Source: Microvirga soli (lineage in GTDB: Bacteria > Pseudomonadota > Alphaproteobacteria > Rhizobiales > Beijerinckiaceae). Taken from it: a stretch of 64,000 nucleotides of DNA. The number at the start of each line of letters is the position of its first letter. Position 1 is the stretch's first letter. Positions 20,018 through 28,958 of this stretch are shown piece by piece. A program made the position numbers and the translations under genes. Location of the stretch: NCBI RefSeq assembly GCF_016734765.1, contig NZ_JAERQE010000008.1, positions 104,175 through 168,174 of the forward strand. Reading direction: 5' to 3'. Under the pieces are notes generated by a model, which was given only the letters and a program-made list of their open reading frames with translations, was not told the DNA's origin and ran no database searches.

Positions 20018-20893
20018 TCAGATCGCTTTTCCCAAACGACCGGCCAGATCCTGGATGAACTGCCAGGCGGTGCGGCCAGAGCGGGCGCCGCGGGTGGTGG
20101 CCCACTCGAGGGCCTCGGCCCGGATTGCGTCGCGGTCGGCCTGCAGGCCGAGATGGTCGACATAGCCGAAGACCATGTCGAGATATTCATCCTGGCTACA
20201 CTTGTGGAAGCCGAGCCAGAGGCCGAAACGGTCGGATAGCGAGACCTTTTCCTCGATGGCCTCTCCCGGATTGATGGCAGTGGAGCGCTCGTTCTCCATC
20301 ATGTCGCGGGGCAGGAGGTGGCGGCGGTTGGACGTGGCGTAGAAGATCACGTTGTCCGGCCGGCCCTCGATCCCACCCTCCAGCACAGCCTTGAGCGACT
20401 TGTAGGAGGTGTCATCTGCGTCAAAAGACAGGTCGTCGCAGAACACGATGAAGCGGTGCGGATCGGCGCGCAGCAGGCCCATGAGGTCGGGCAGGGTCTC
20501 GATGTCCTCGCGATGGATCTCGATGAGCTTCAGGGGGCGGGAATCGCCGGGCCGGATATGATTGATCTCCGCATGAACCGCCTTGACCAGGGAGGACTTG
20601 CCCATGCCCCGAGCGCCCCAGAGGAGGGCATTGTTGGCCGGCAGCCCCTTGGCGAAGCGCCCGGTGTTCTCCGCCAGTTGGTCTCGCACCCGGTCGATGC
20701 CCCGTAGGAGGCTCATCTCGACCCGGTTCACCTTCGGTACAGGGGAGAGCCTGCGCCCGGCTGCGTGCCAGACGAAGGCGTCCGCAGCCGTCACATCGGC
20801 GTGAGCCGTGCCGGTGGGAGCAAGGCGCTCCAGGGCGTCGGCGATGCGGGTCAGAAGTGCCAAGGTTTCAGGAGAATTGGGGTCTGTGGGCAT
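20018..20893 (-). CDS. DUF815-family AAA+ ATPase
   Basis: 291 residues. P-loop ATPase of the DUF815 family: Walker A WGARGMGKSSLV, Walker B FIVFCDDLSFD, and a sensor-like YATSNRRHLLPRDM. The family is widespread in Proteobacteria, predicted cytoplasmic, and its function is not established. The first 90 residues carry LLRGIDRVRDQLAENTGRF, the usual entry to the nucleotide-binding domain. It is divergent from yajC (190 bp between starts) and convergent with the NlpD-like gene. ATG 20893 is the only good start. Confidence 0.88.
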   Translation of the reverse strand: MPTDPNSPETLALLTRIADALERLAPTGTAHADVTAADAFVWHAAGRRLSPVPKVNRVEMSLLRGIDRVRDQLAENTGRFAKGLPANNALLWGARGMGKSSLVKAVHAEINHIRPGDSRPLKLIEIHREDIETLPDLMGLLRADPHRFIVFCDDLSFDADDTSYKSLKAVLEGGIEGRPDNVIFYATSNRRHLLPRDMMENERSTAINPGEAIEEKVSLSDRFGLWLGFHKCSQDEYLDMVFGYVDHLGLQADRDAIRAEALEWATTRGARSGRTAWQFIQDLAGRLGKAI

Positions 20894-20988
20894 TTAAGGC
20901 TCGGGCCATGAGGGCGGAGAGCGACTGCTTAGCGCAAAAAGCGTCAATGGGTCCATGGAAGGAGCCTTGGGAAACGCCTCTAACTTCA

Positions 20989-21016
20989 TTGATTTCGCGG
21001 AGTCGATGGGTATAGT
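20989..21016 (+). promoter_or_regulatory. Candidate sigma-70-type promoter for yajC-secD-secF
   Basis: ttgatt (20989-20994), 16-nt spacer, tatagt (21011-21016); the yajC start codon is 68 bp downstream of the -10 box. Judged by eye only. Confidence 0.4.
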
Positions 21017-21083
21017 CCGCCACGCTTTGTAGTCCCGTCCGGCGCGGGTAGGCCCCAACAGTGCCTGCCACGCGCCTTTATCC

Positions 21084-21428
21084 ATGGAGAGCCGCTTGTT
21101 CATTTCCCCCGCTTTCGCCCAAGGGGCTGTCGGAACTGACACGTTGAGCATGATCGGAAATTTCGTTCCGTTCATCCTCATTTTCGTCATCATGTGGTTC
21201 CTGATCATTCGGCCCCAGCAGCGCCGGGTGAAGACCCACCAGGAGATGATCAAGAACGTGCGCCGCGGCGACACCATCGTCACCTCCGGTGGTATCATCG
21301 GCAAGGTGACCAAGGTGACCGAGGATGCGGCCGACATCGAGGTCGAGATCGCCGACGGCGTGAAGGTGAAGGTGGCCCGGGCCATGATTTCCGACGTCCG
21401 CTCCAAGAGCGAGCCGGTCAAGGCCTGA
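21084..21428 (+). CDS. yajC: Preprotein translocase subunit YajC
   Basis: 114 residues. YajC is a small single-pass membrane protein of the SecDF-YajC complex. One hydrophobic helix (FVPFILIFVIMWFLIIRPQ) is followed by the family phrase RPQQRRVKTHQEMIKNVRRGD and a compact VTSGGIIGKVTKV domain. First gene of the yajC-secD-secF group; secD starts 86 bp downstream. Confidence 0.95.
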   Translation: MESRLFISPAFAQGAVGTDTLSMIGNFVPFILIFVIMWFLIIRPQQRRVKTHQEMIKNVRRGDTIVTSGGIIGKVTKVTEDAADIEVEIADGVKVKVARAMISDVRSKSEPVKA

Positions 21429-21514
21429 TGGGGACGAGGCCGGCCCTCCTTGTGCGGATGGGCCGGTTCGCCGCAGCGCGCTGCGGCAAAAGAGTGTGAA
21501 AGGTTGAGCTGACG

Positions 21515-23122
21515 ATGCTGCGCTTCTCCAGATCGAAGATCATCGCCACGGTGGCGATTATTGTGATCGGCCTGCTCCTGGCGGTTCCGAGCACCATGAA
21601 CCGCGAGCAGCGTCAGGCCTTCCTGAATGCCGTCCCGAGCTGGGTGCCGTCCTGGCTCGTCCCGTCCCGCGCCATCGTTCTGGGCCTCGACCTGCAGGGT
21701 GGGTCCCACGTTCTTCTCGAGGTCGATGCCCAGGACCTGATGCGCACGCAGGTCACGACACTGCGTGACGACGTCCGCCGCATCCTGCGCGACACCCGTG
21801 TTTCGTCCCAGAACGGCATTCAGACGGTTCAGCGCGGCGTTCAGATACGTGTGCCGGAAGCAGCCGACCGTGACCGGCTGCTGCCCCGCCTGCGGGAGCT
21901 GGCTCAGCCCACCGGCAATGCCATTCTCGGTCAGGCCGGTGGCAACACCATCGACATCAACACGACCCCCGACGGCGTGATCACGCTGACCTATTCGGAG
22001 ATTGGCACCACCGAGCGGGTGCGCCGGGCCGTCGATCAGTCCATTGAGGTCATCCGCCGCCGTATCGATTCCACCGGCACCACCGAGCCGAGCATCCAGC
22101 GCCAGGGCGCCGACCGCGTGCTCGTCCAGGTTCCGGGCCTTCAGGATCCGCAGCAGCTGAAGGCGCTTCTCGGCGAGACCGGCAACCTCGAGTTCCGCCT
22201 GCTCGCTCAAGCCGGCGCCACCGACGTGGACATGCTGCCCATGCAGGATGCCGGCGGCCAGCGGGTTCCCGTCGAGCGTCGGATCATCGCCGAGGGCGGC
22301 GACCTGACCGATGCGCAGCCGGCCTTCGACACGCAGACCAACCAGCCCATCGTCAATTTCCGCTTCAACATCCGCGGCGCGCAGCGCTTTGGCCAGGCGA
22401 CGACGGAAAACCTCGGGCGTCAGCTTGCCATCGTCCTCGACAACCAGGTGATCTCGGCGCCGACGATCCAGTCGCCCATCACCGGCGGCTCGGGCCAGAT
22501 CTCCGGCAGCTTCACGGTCGAGCAGGTGAACAACCTCGCCGTGTTGCTCCGCTCCGGCGCCCTACCGGCCAAGCTGACCATCGTCGAGGAGCGCACCGTC
22601 GGCCCAGGCCTCGGACGTGACTCGATCCAGGCCGGCAAGATGGCCACCTACGTGGCGGGCATCTTCGTGATCATCTTCATGTTCGTCACTTACGGCCTCT
22701 TTGGCCTCTTTGCGAACATCGCGCTCCTTGTCCATGTGGGCCTCATTTTCGGCCTCATGTCTGTGCTGGAAGCCACGCTGACCCTGCCGGGCATCGCCGG
22801 TATCGTGCTCACCATCGGCACGGCGGTGGATTCCAACGTGCTGATCTACGAGCGCATCCGCGAGGAAGTCCGTGCAGGCCGGTCCATCGTCTCGGGCATT
22901 CAGGCGGGCTTCGACCGGGCGTTCGCCACGATCGTGGACTCGAACAGCACCATGGCCATCGCGGCGGTGATCCTGTTCTTCCTGGGCTCCGGCCCCGTGC
23001 GCGGCTTCGCGGTCGTGTTCATTCTCGGCATCCTGACGACGGTTCTCACCGCCGTGACCCTGACGCGCATGATGATTGCGCTCTGGTACCACTGGATGCG
23101 TCCCAAAGTTCTTCCGTTTTAA
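21515..23122 (+). CDS. secD: Protein translocase subunit SecD
   Basis: 535 residues. SecD with SecF uses the proton-motive force to pull secreted proteins across the inner membrane. N-terminal helix (IIATVAIIVIGLLLAVPS), the LGLDLQGGSHVLLEV motif, a large periplasmic P1 domain (about 60-350), and five C-terminal membrane helices with the GTAVDSNVLIYERIREE motif including the conserved Asp. aaaggttgagctgac precedes ATG 21515. secF follows after 12 bp. Confidence 0.97.
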   Translation: MLRFSRSKIIATVAIIVIGLLLAVPSTMNREQRQAFLNAVPSWVPSWLVPSRAIVLGLDLQGGSHVLLEVDAQDLMRTQVTTLRDDVRRILRDTRVSSQNGIQTVQRGVQIRVPEAADRDRLLPRLRELAQPTGNAILGQAGGNTIDINTTPDGVITLTYSEIGTTERVRRAVDQSIEVIRRRIDSTGTTEPSIQRQGADRVLVQVPGLQDPQQLKALLGETGNLEFRLLAQAGATDVDMLPMQDAGGQRVPVERRIIAEGGDLTDAQPAFDTQTNQPIVNFRFNIRGAQRFGQATTENLGRQLAIVLDNQVISAPTIQSPITGGSGQISGSFTVEQVNNLAVLLRSGALPAKLTIVEERTVGPGLGRDSIQAGKMATYVAGIFVIIFMFVTYGLFGLFANIALLVHVGLIFGLMSVLEATLTLPGIAGIVLTIGTAVDSNVLIYERIREEVRAGRSIVSGIQAGFDRAFATIVDSNSTMAIAAVILFFLGSGPVRGFAVVFILGILTTVLTAVTLTRMMIALWYHWMRPKVLPF

Positions 23123-23134
23123 GGAGTGCGTATC

Positions 23135-24073
23135 GTGCGCCTCGTTCGCCTCTGGCCCGAAAACTCCCATTTCGACTTCATGCGCTTCCGGCGCTTCTCG
23201 TTCCCGCTGTCGGCTGTCATCTCGATCCTGACGGCCGTGATGCTCCTGACCGGCGGCCTCAATTTCGGCATCGATTTCCGGGGCGGCACGCTCATGGAAA
23301 TCCAAGCCAAGTCGGGCCAAGCCAATGTCGGTCAGATCCGGCAGACCGCTGAGGGCTTCGGCTTCGGCGACGTGGAGGTGCAGGAATTCGGCACCGCCGG
23401 CGAGGTTTCGCTGCGCTTCCCGATCCAGGAGGGTGGCGAAGCCGCGCAGGCCAGCGTGGTGCAGAAGGCACGCGACACGTTCGGCACCGATTATGAGTTC
23501 CGTCGCGTCGAGACCGTCGGACCCCGTGTCTCGGGCGAACTCGTGCAGTCCGGCACCATCGGCGTGGTGCTCTCGGTGATCGCGGTGCTGTTCTATCTCT
23601 GGTTCCGCTTCGAGCGCGAGCTGGCGGTGGCATCCATCATCGGCACCCTCCACGATATCGTGCTGACCATCGGCTTCTTCGTGATCACCGGCCACGAGTT
23701 CAACATGACCTCGATCGCCGCGATCTTGACCATCGTGGGCTATTCGCTCAACGAAACCGTGGTGGTGTTCGACCGAACCCGCGAGCTGATGCGTCGCTAC
23801 AAGACCATGCCGGCCGAGGAACTGCTGAACCTGTCGATCAACCACACCATGTCCCGGACGGTGATGACGGCAGCGACGACCGCGCTGTCGCTCCTGGCGC
23901 TGGTGCTGTTCGGCGGCCAGGCGATCCAGGGCTTCGCGCAGGTCATGCTCTACGGCGTCGTCATCTGCACGTACTCGGCCATCTGCATCTCGTCTCCCAT
24001 GCTGATCTATATCGGCCTGCGCGGGTCTGAGAGTGTGAAGGTTCCGGAGGGTAGGGCAGCCGCAGCGGAGTAA
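23135..24073 (+). CDS. secF: Protein translocase subunit SecF
   Basis: 312 residues from GTG 23135, chosen because aaggag (23121-23126) sits 8 nt upstream; GTG 23126 overlaps that site. Six membrane helices, the LNFGIDFRGGTLMEI motif, and IVGYSLNETVVVFDRTRE, which carries the conserved residues matching SecD TM4. It works with SecD and YajC. The next gene starts 4 bp after its stop, so the downstream pair is part of the same operon. Confidence 0.96.
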   Translation: MRLVRLWPENSHFDFMRFRRFSFPLSAVISILTAVMLLTGGLNFGIDFRGGTLMEIQAKSGQANVGQIRQTAEGFGFGDVEVQEFGTAGEVSLRFPIQEGGEAAQASVVQKARDTFGTDYEFRRVETVGPRVSGELVQSGTIGVVLSVIAVLFYLWFRFERELAVASIIGTLHDIVLTIGFFVITGHEFNMTSIAAILTIVGYSLNETVVVFDRTRELMRRYKTMPAEELLNLSINHTMSRTVMTAATTALSLLALVLFGGQAIQGFAQVMLYGVVICTYSAICISSPMLIYIGLRGSESVKVPEGRAAAAE

Positions 24074-24077
24074 GCCG

Positions 24078-24464
24078 ATGAGCTCAGGCCGCCTCTATGA
24101 CGGGTTCCTGCCGGGACGCTATCAGTTCGATGCTTACGGCAATGGCGGCTTCCGCTTCGCGGACATGTCCCATCGGGGCTCCCTGCTCGCATTGCCTTCA
24201 GGAGTCAGGGCGTGGCCGGTCGCGTCCATGGCTGACCTGACGGACGAGGTGCTCGATCCGATCTTCGCCGAGGGCGATGCGCTCAAACTCCTGCTGTTCG
24301 GCACGGGCCTCGATATCGCAGCGCTTCCAGCGGCGTTCCGGACGCGGTTTCGCGAAGCGGGAATTGGGCTCGACGTCATGCAGACCGGGGCGGCTGCCCG
24401 CACCTACAACATCCTGCTCGCCGAAAACCGCAAGGTTGGCGCCGCGCTCATCGCCGTCGCTTGA
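24078..24464 (+). CDS. Mth938-like (DUF498) protein, NDUFAF3-type
   Basis: 128 residues, 4 bp after secF. The Mth938-like fold is recognised by the YGNGGFRFADMSHRGSLL N-terminus, LLLFGTGLD and MQTGAAARTYNILLAENRKV. The human relative NDUFAF3 is a complex I assembly factor; the bacterial role is not established, but linkage with secDF and with the next gene has been noted before for alphaproteobacteria (recalled). Its TGA is separated by one base from the next ATG, so translation is probably coupled. Soluble, no signal peptide. Confidence 0.85.
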   Translation: MSSGRLYDGFLPGRYQFDAYGNGGFRFADMSHRGSLLALPSGVRAWPVASMADLTDEVLDPIFAEGDALKLLLFGTGLDIAALPAAFRTRFREAGIGLDVMQTGAAARTYNILLAENRKVGAALIAVA

Positions 24465-24465
24465 G

Positions 24466-25308
24466 ATGGCGGAAGCAATATCCAATTTCGCCCATTGCGA
24501 AGCTCTCGTGCGCGAAGCCGATCCGGATCGCTATTGGGCAGGCCTCTTCGCGCCTGCCGACAAGCGTCCGCATCTCTACGCACTCTATGCCTTTAGTTTC
24601 GAGATTGCTCGGGTCCGCGAGGCGGTGCGCGAGGCGCTCGTCGGCGAAATTCGCCTGCAATGGTGGCGCGACGCTCTTCAGGGCGAGGCACGGGGCGATG
24701 TGCGGGCTAATCCCGTCGCTGCGGCGCTCGACGACACCATCGTGCAGTTCAGGCTTCCGCGTCAGTCGCTGGTCGACCTGATCGATGCGAGGATCTTCGA
24801 TCTTTACGAGGATCCGATGCCGAGCCTCAACGACCTGGAAGGCTATTGTGGCGAGACCTCTTCGAGCCTGATCCAGCTCTCAAGCCTCATCCTCTCCGAC
24901 GGCACGAACCCCGGCACGGCCGATGCGGCCGGACATGCTGGCGTCGCCTATGCCATCGCGGGCCTGCTGCGCGCTTTCCCGATCCATGCGCGCCAGGGTC
25001 AGGTCTATGTGCCGGCCGATATTTTGACCAAGCATGGCGTGGTGCGCGAGGACATCGTCACGGGCCGTGGCGGACCGGGCCTTAAGGGAGCGCTCGCCGA
25101 TCTGCGCGCCGTCGCCCGCAGGCATCTCGAGCAGGCGCGCGCCTTGCGAGGCACGATCCCGATTGCCGCGAAGCCCGCGTTTCAGCCGATTGCACTGGTG
25201 GAGCCTTATCTCAAGGCCATGGAGCGCCGGGATTACGATCCCTTCCACACCGTGGTGGAACTGCCGCAATGGCGGCGGATCTGGTCGCTCTGGCGCGGGC
25301 CGTTTTAG
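24466..25308 (+). CDS. Squalene/phytoene synthase-like protein, NDUFAF6-type
   Basis: 280 residues from ATG 24466. It has the trans-isoprenyl diphosphate synthase fold of the squalene/phytoene synthase superfamily (RYWAGLFAPADKRPHLYALYAF shown here in part as LFAPADKRPHLYALYAF; EIRLQWWRDAL; YCGETSSSLIQL; YVPADIL). The two DxxxD metal-binding motifs of true synthases are not evident: the first reads FSFEIARV and the second lacks a clear pair. It is thus more like NDUFAF6, a complex I assembly factor, than a carotenoid enzyme. Its place directly after the NDUFAF3-like gene supports this. Last gene of the yajC operon; repeats follow. Confidence 0.8.
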   Translation: MAEAISNFAHCEALVREADPDRYWAGLFAPADKRPHLYALYAFSFEIARVREAVREALVGEIRLQWWRDALQGEARGDVRANPVAAALDDTIVQFRLPRQSLVDLIDARIFDLYEDPMPSLNDLEGYCGETSSSLIQLSSLILSDGTNPGTADAAGHAGVAYAIAGLLRAFPIHARQGQVYVPADILTKHGVVREDIVTGRGGPGLKGALADLRAVARRHLEQARALRGTIPIAAKPAFQPIALVEPYLKAMERRDYDPFHTVVELPQWRRIWSLWRGPF

Positions 25309-25318
25309 CAGATTTTGC

Positions 25319-25591
25319 GTCATCCCGGACGGAGCGTCAGCGGAGATCCGGGATCGCTAGAACTAGCCTAGCACTGTCATTCCGGGGCCGCGTAGCGGAG
25401 CCCGACCCGAAGGGCCGCACCGAAGGCGTGGAAATCCATAACCGCTAACGCCACAGAAAAGTGCACGACGCTGTTCGTCTTCTCTAAGACGTTGTGTTTA
25501 TGGATTCCCGCCTGCGCGGGTATGACAGCGTTGAGGTTCGAGTGCTCTGTTCTGCATACGATCCCGGATCGCCTATGGCGTCCAGGATGAC
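25319..25591. repeat. Composite of palindromic repeats (nested)
   Basis: Three parts: a short element 25319-25357 (gtcatcccgg...ccgggatcgc), a full-length copy 25376-25526 (gtcattccgg...gggtatgac, including a 27-bp extra piece after gcggagccc), and a short element 25560-25591 (gatcccggatcgcc...aggatgac). The outer two are mirror images, so the whole can be read as a large element split by the middle copy. It fills the gap between the convergent gene at 24466-25308 and trmFO. No gene is seen in it. Confidence 0.75.
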
Positions 25592-25605
25592 AGTCAGTAA
25601 GGGCT

Positions 25606-27024
25606 CTACTCCGCAGCCTGAGGCAGCACAGTGCCCGCCATCCAAGCCCCCAGATCAGCCCGCGCCCGGTCCGTCAGCGCCTTCTTCCGGGCAACGGCCT
25701 TGGCCGGTCCGCGCAGGCGCTTGCCGTCTTCGGCTTTCGGCGTGAAATCCAGCGGCGGGAAGAGGCCGAAATTGACATTCATAGGCTGGAAGGAGCGCGG
25801 CCCCTCATCGATGGTCTCGATATGGCCGCCGGTGATGTGGTTGATCAGCGCGCCGAGCGCCGTGGTGTGGGGCAGTGGCTGAACAGGGCGGCCGAGCCGC
25901 TCTGCGGCGGCGAAGCGGCCGGTCATCAGGCCCACCGCCGCGCTCTCCACATAGCCCTCGCAGCCGGTTATCTGGCCGGCAAAGCGCAGGCGCGGCATCG
26001 CCTTCAGGCGCAGGGTCGGGTCGAGGAGCTTGGGCGAATTGAGATAGGTGTTGCGGTGAATGCCGCCGAGGCGTGCGAACTCGGCATTCTCCAGGCCCGG
26101 GATCATGCGCAGGATCGCGCTCTGGGCGCCGTATTTCAGCTTGGTCTGGAAGCCCACCATGTTGAACAGGGTGCCAAGCGCATTGTCCTGGCGCAGCTGC
26201 ACGATGGCGTAGGGTTTCTTGTCCGGATTGCGCGGGTCGGTGAGGCCCACCGGCTTCATGGGGCCGTGGCGCAGGGTCTCGCGACCGCGCTCGGCCATGA
26301 CCTCGATGGGCAGGCAGCCGTCGAAATAGGGGGTGTTGGCCTCCCATTCCTTGAACTCGGTCTTGTCGCCCGAAATCAGCGCATCGATGAAGGCCTCGTA
26401 CTGCTCCTTGTTCATAGGGCAGTTGATGTAGTCCTTGCCCGTGCCGCCAGGTCCGACCTTGTCGTAGCGCGACTGGAACCAGGCGATGTCCATGTTGATG
26501 GACTCGCGATAGACTATGGGCGCGATGGCATCGAAGAAGGCGAGCGACGTCTCGCCCGTCAGCTCAAGGATAGCCTCAGCCAGAGCCGGCGAGGTGAGGG
26601 GGCCGGTGGCGACGATCACTGAGGACCACTCCTCCGGGGGAAGCCCGCCGATCTCGCCCCGCTCGATGGTGACGAGGGGGTGAGCCTCGAGTGCCGCCGT
26701 CACGGCCGCCGAGAAGCCATCGCGATCAACCGCCAGGGCGCCGCCGGCGGGCACCTGGTTGGCGTCACCCTTCGACATGATGAGGGAGCTTAAGGAGCGC
26801 ATCTCCTGATGCAGCAGGCCGACCGCATTGGTCTCCGCATCGTCCGAGCGGAAGGAGTTGGAGCAGACGAGCTCGGCAAACCCGTCCGTCTTATGCGCGT
26901 CGGTGCCGCGCACCGGACGCATTTCGTGCAGAACGACGGGAACGCCCGCTTGGGCGATCTGCCAGGCTGCTTCCGAACCGGCGAGGCCGCCGCCGATGAC
27001 GTGGATGGGTTCGATGGTGCTCAT
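25606..27024 (-). CDS. trmFO: Methylenetetrahydrofolate--tRNA-(uracil-5-)-methyltransferase
   Basis: 472 residues from ATG 27024 ([21 protein letters not shown]); the frame extends 13 codons upstream, but these look non-coding. TrmFO makes ribothymidine at tRNA position 54 using methylene-THF and FADH2. The FAD-binding [11 protein letters not shown], the [12 protein letters not shown] segment and [13 protein letters not shown] with conserved cysteines are all present. It is the folate-dependent alternative to TrmA. Convergent with the secDF operon and separated from it by repeats. Confidence 0.96.
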   Translation of the reverse strand: MSTIEPIHVIGGGLAGSEAAWQIAQAGVPVVLHEMRPVRGTDAHKTDGFAELVCSNSFRSDDAETNAVGLLHQEMRSLSSLIMSKGDANQVPAGGALAVDRDGFSAAVTAALEAHPLVTIERGEIGGLPPEEWSSVIVATGPLTSPALAEAILELTGETSLAFFDAIAPIVYRESINMDIAWFQSRYDKVGPGGTGKDYINCPMNKEQYEAFIDALISGDKTEFKEWEANTPYFDGCLPIEVMAERGRETLRHGPMKPVGLTDPRNPDKKPYAIVQLRQDNALGTLFNMVGFQTKLKYGAQSAILRMIPGLENAEFARLGGIHRNTYLNSPKLLDPTLRLKAMPRLRFAGQITGCEGYVESAAVGLMTGRFAAAERLGRPVQPLPHTTALGALINHITGGHIETIDEGPRSFQPMNVNFGLFPPLDFTPKAEDGKRLRGPAKAVARKKALTDRARADLGAWMAGTVLPQAAE

Positions 27025-27108
27025 GGGCTTGAAGTAGCGAGCGCGGAGTGGGCAATCAACCACAATCTCAACCTGGAAAAGTCAGACTTATGGGGCCAAT
27101 TGACACGA

Positions 27109-27139
27109 GAGGGCGCGGCCATCTTGCGGCCGCGCCCTC
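27109..27139 (-). terminator. Hairpin downstream of the small RTX gene
   Basis: A perfect 12-bp GC-rich stem, gagggcgcggcc (27109-27120) with ggccgcgccctc (27128-27139), loop of 7. It is 34 bp past the RTX stop at 27174. No T-tract follows on the minus strand, so termination is possible but not certain. Confidence 0.45.
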
Positions 27140-27173
27140 CTGAAGTTCCCGCAGTTTGATGTCTGGTCGGTTC

Positions 27174-27749
27174 TTAGAAGATGAAGAAGCATTCAGCCGA
27201 CAGAGCCGCGCCGGCTTTTAGCTGCGCGAATTGGATCGCTTCCCCAGCACCATTCCCGTCGGCATCGTAATACAGGGCACCCGACGTTTTGTCGTAGACA
27301 AGGCGGTCATCGGCGTCCTTGGCGCTGTTGCCGATGCAGAAGTTCGACGCATCAAGCGTGCCGCGATCCCTGGCGCCCGGCTCCACCGGGAGCTTCGACC
27401 CGACCTCAAGCTCTTCGAAGACATAAGCGTTGAGCATGATCTTCTCGCCGATCTTGCTGTTGAAGTCGGTGATGCGATCTATACCGGCTTCGTCAAGGTC
27501 ATTGCTGAAGAGGAAGGTGTCGACACCCGCACCGCCTTTAAGAACATCATTGCCGGCGCCGCCGTTTAGGAGATCCTTGCCGGCGCCTCCATTCAGAACG
27601 TCGTTCCCGCCAGCGCTAGACAGGTGATCATCGTGCTTGGTCCCGGTGATCTTGTCGTCGGCGGAGTCGGCTTTGAAGTAGAAGCCTTCTCCTTCAAATG
27701 TAATCCCAAAAGGGTGATAGCCCTTCATGCTGAACTTCCTAACAGACAT
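27174..27749 (-). CDS. Small RTX-type calcium-binding protein
   Basis: 191 residues from ATG 27749, with aaggag 6 nt upstream. Residues about 40-85 hold nonapeptide RTX repeats ([18 protein letters not shown] and on), which form a calcium-loaded parallel beta-roll outside the cell. The C-terminal 100 residues match the shared end module of other RTX proteins here: [14 protein letters not shown], then [18 protein letters not shown], and a hydrophobic end CFFIF. No N-terminal signal peptide, as expected for type I secretion. There is no catalytic domain; only about 35 residues precede the repeats. Function beyond calcium binding is unknown. Confidence 0.85.
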   Translation of the reverse strand: MSVRKFSMKGYHPFGITFEGEGFYFKADSADDKITGTKHDDHLSSAGGNDVLNGGAGKDLLNGGAGNDVLKGGAGVDTFLFSNDLDEAGIDRITDFNSKIGEKIMLNAYVFEELEVGSKLPVEPGARDRGTLDASNFCIGNSAKDADDRLVYDKTSGALYYDADGNGAGEAIQFAQLKAGAALSAECFFIF

Positions 27750-27975
27750 GCTTTTCTCCTTGCAGATATGAGTTTTCACTTTCGGCAAACAAACATTCTT
27801 CTGCGAAAGCAAACACGAAATAACGTTGCAATAATACCTATCAAGGAGATTGATTAGGTAAGAACATGGGCATGCATGGTCATCTCGTTCTGTCTGTGCG
27901 AAATGTCACCAGAACAGTTTAGCGATCCAGGTGGCTGTCTAGCTGGCACCGGCTCATATTCAGGGGATTCTTGAT

Positions 27976-28734
27976 ATGCCTGCTCTACGTCCGGTGGTCC
28001 TCATTACAGGCGGAAGCCGCGGCATAGGGGCTGCGGTGGCGCAGCTTGCAGCCGAGCGCGGTTATGATGTCGCCATCACCTATCGTTCGGAGCAGGAGGC
28101 CGCCGAGAAGGTTCTTGCCGCCTGTCGCAGGGCTGGGGCGAAGGCGGTGGCCTGCCGGGGCGATGTGGTCAATGAGGCCGAAGTGGTTCGCTTCTTCGAC
28201 GAGGCCGAGGCGGCCTTGGGACCTATCTCCCATGTGGTCAACAATGCAGGGATTACCGGCAAGTCCGGCAAGCTGGCGCACACCTCCGCCGACACGATCC
28301 AGGCCTGCATCGACATCAATGTCCTGGGTGCCCTGTGGGTGGCGCGCGAGGCCGCGCGCCGGTTGCCGAAAAGCCCCGGCCAGGGTGCCAAGACCATCGT
28401 CAACATCTCGTCGGTGGCAGCCTCCCTCGGCAGCGCCAACGAGTATGTCTGGTATGCCGCCTCGAAAGGCGCCATCGACTCCCTGACGATCGGGATGGCG
28501 AAGGAGCTGGCTCCGGAAGGGATCCGGGTCAATGCCGTCTCGCCGGGTATGACGAAGACCGACATTCACGAGCGCAGCACCCAGGATGCCGGCCGTCTGG
28601 AGCGGCTGCGGCCGCATATTCCGCTCGGCCGGATCGGTGAACCGGGGGAGGTTGCCGAAGCGGTGCTGTTTCTGATGTCAGACGCTGCGTCTTACATCAC
28701 CGGCGCCAACATTCCGGTCTCCGGTGGGCGCTAG
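27976..28734 (+). CDS. SDR-family oxidoreductase
   Basis: 252 residues. Classical short-chain dehydrogenase/reductase: cofactor loop TGGSRGIG, NNAG, catalytic Ser in NISSVA, YAASK (Tyr and Lys), and SPGMTKTDIH. Arg/Ser after beta-2 (TYRSEQE) suggests NADP preference. Substrate unknown. ggg at 27962-27964 provides a weak ribosome site before ATG 27976. It is monocistronic; a palindrome (28755-28772) follows its stop by about 20 bp. Confidence 0.88.
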   Translation: MPALRPVVLITGGSRGIGAAVAQLAAERGYDVAITYRSEQEAAEKVLAACRRAGAKAVACRGDVVNEAEVVRFFDEAEAALGPISHVVNNAGITGKSGKLAHTSADTIQACIDINVLGALWVAREAARRLPKSPGQGAKTIVNISSVAASLGSANEYVWYAASKGAIDSLTIGMAKELAPEGIRVNAVSPGMTKTDIHERSTQDAGRLERLRPHIPLGRIGEPGEVAEAVLFLMSDAASYITGANIPVSGGR

Positions 28735-28745
28735 AGGCGTCCAGA

Positions 28746-28772
28746 CAAGCAAACGCCCGCCAGAGGGCGGGC
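28746..28772 (-). terminator. Terminator after the DUF1127 gene
   Basis: Stem gcccgcc (28755-28761) with ggcgggc (28766-28772), 4-nt loop; on the minus strand it is followed by gtttgctt. It lies 30 bp past the DUF1127 stop and could also serve the convergent SDR gene. Confidence 0.6.
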
Positions 28773-28802
28773 GATGGCCTTATGCTGCAATGCAGCAGAG
28801 AT

Positions 28803-28958
28803 TTACGCGACAGCGTGCTCGCGAGCGATGTTCTCGATCTGAAAGCGCGAGATGCCGAGATCGTCGAGCTCGCGGTCGGACAGCAGAGAGAGCTCACGAA
28901 CGGTATCGCGATAACGCATATAAGCGCGGAACTTAGAGAGAATGTAAGACACGAACAT
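28803..28958 (-). CDS. DUF1127 small protein
   Basis: 51 residues, ATG 28958 to TAA 28803, with gaggag 6 nt upstream. The product begins MFVSYILSKFRAYMRYRD and carries the DUF1127 core ELSLLSDRELDDLGISRFQI. DUF1127 proteins are tiny Arg-rich proteins of alpha- and gammaproteobacteria; one in Rhodobacter (CcaF1) binds RNA, and others affect phosphate and carbon use. The 5' leader holds a 7-bp hairpin (28978-28984 with 28990-28996) about 20 nt before the start. Confidence 0.88.
   Translation of the reverse strand: MFVSYILSKFRAYMRYRDTVRELSLLSDRELDDLGISRFQIENIAREHAVA

Noticed and set aside
24466..25308. Phytoene/squalene synthase for carotenoid or hopanoid synthesis
   Set aside because: No clear DxxxD motifs, no neighbouring crt or hpn genes, and coupling to the Mth938-like gene favours an NDUFAF6-type role.
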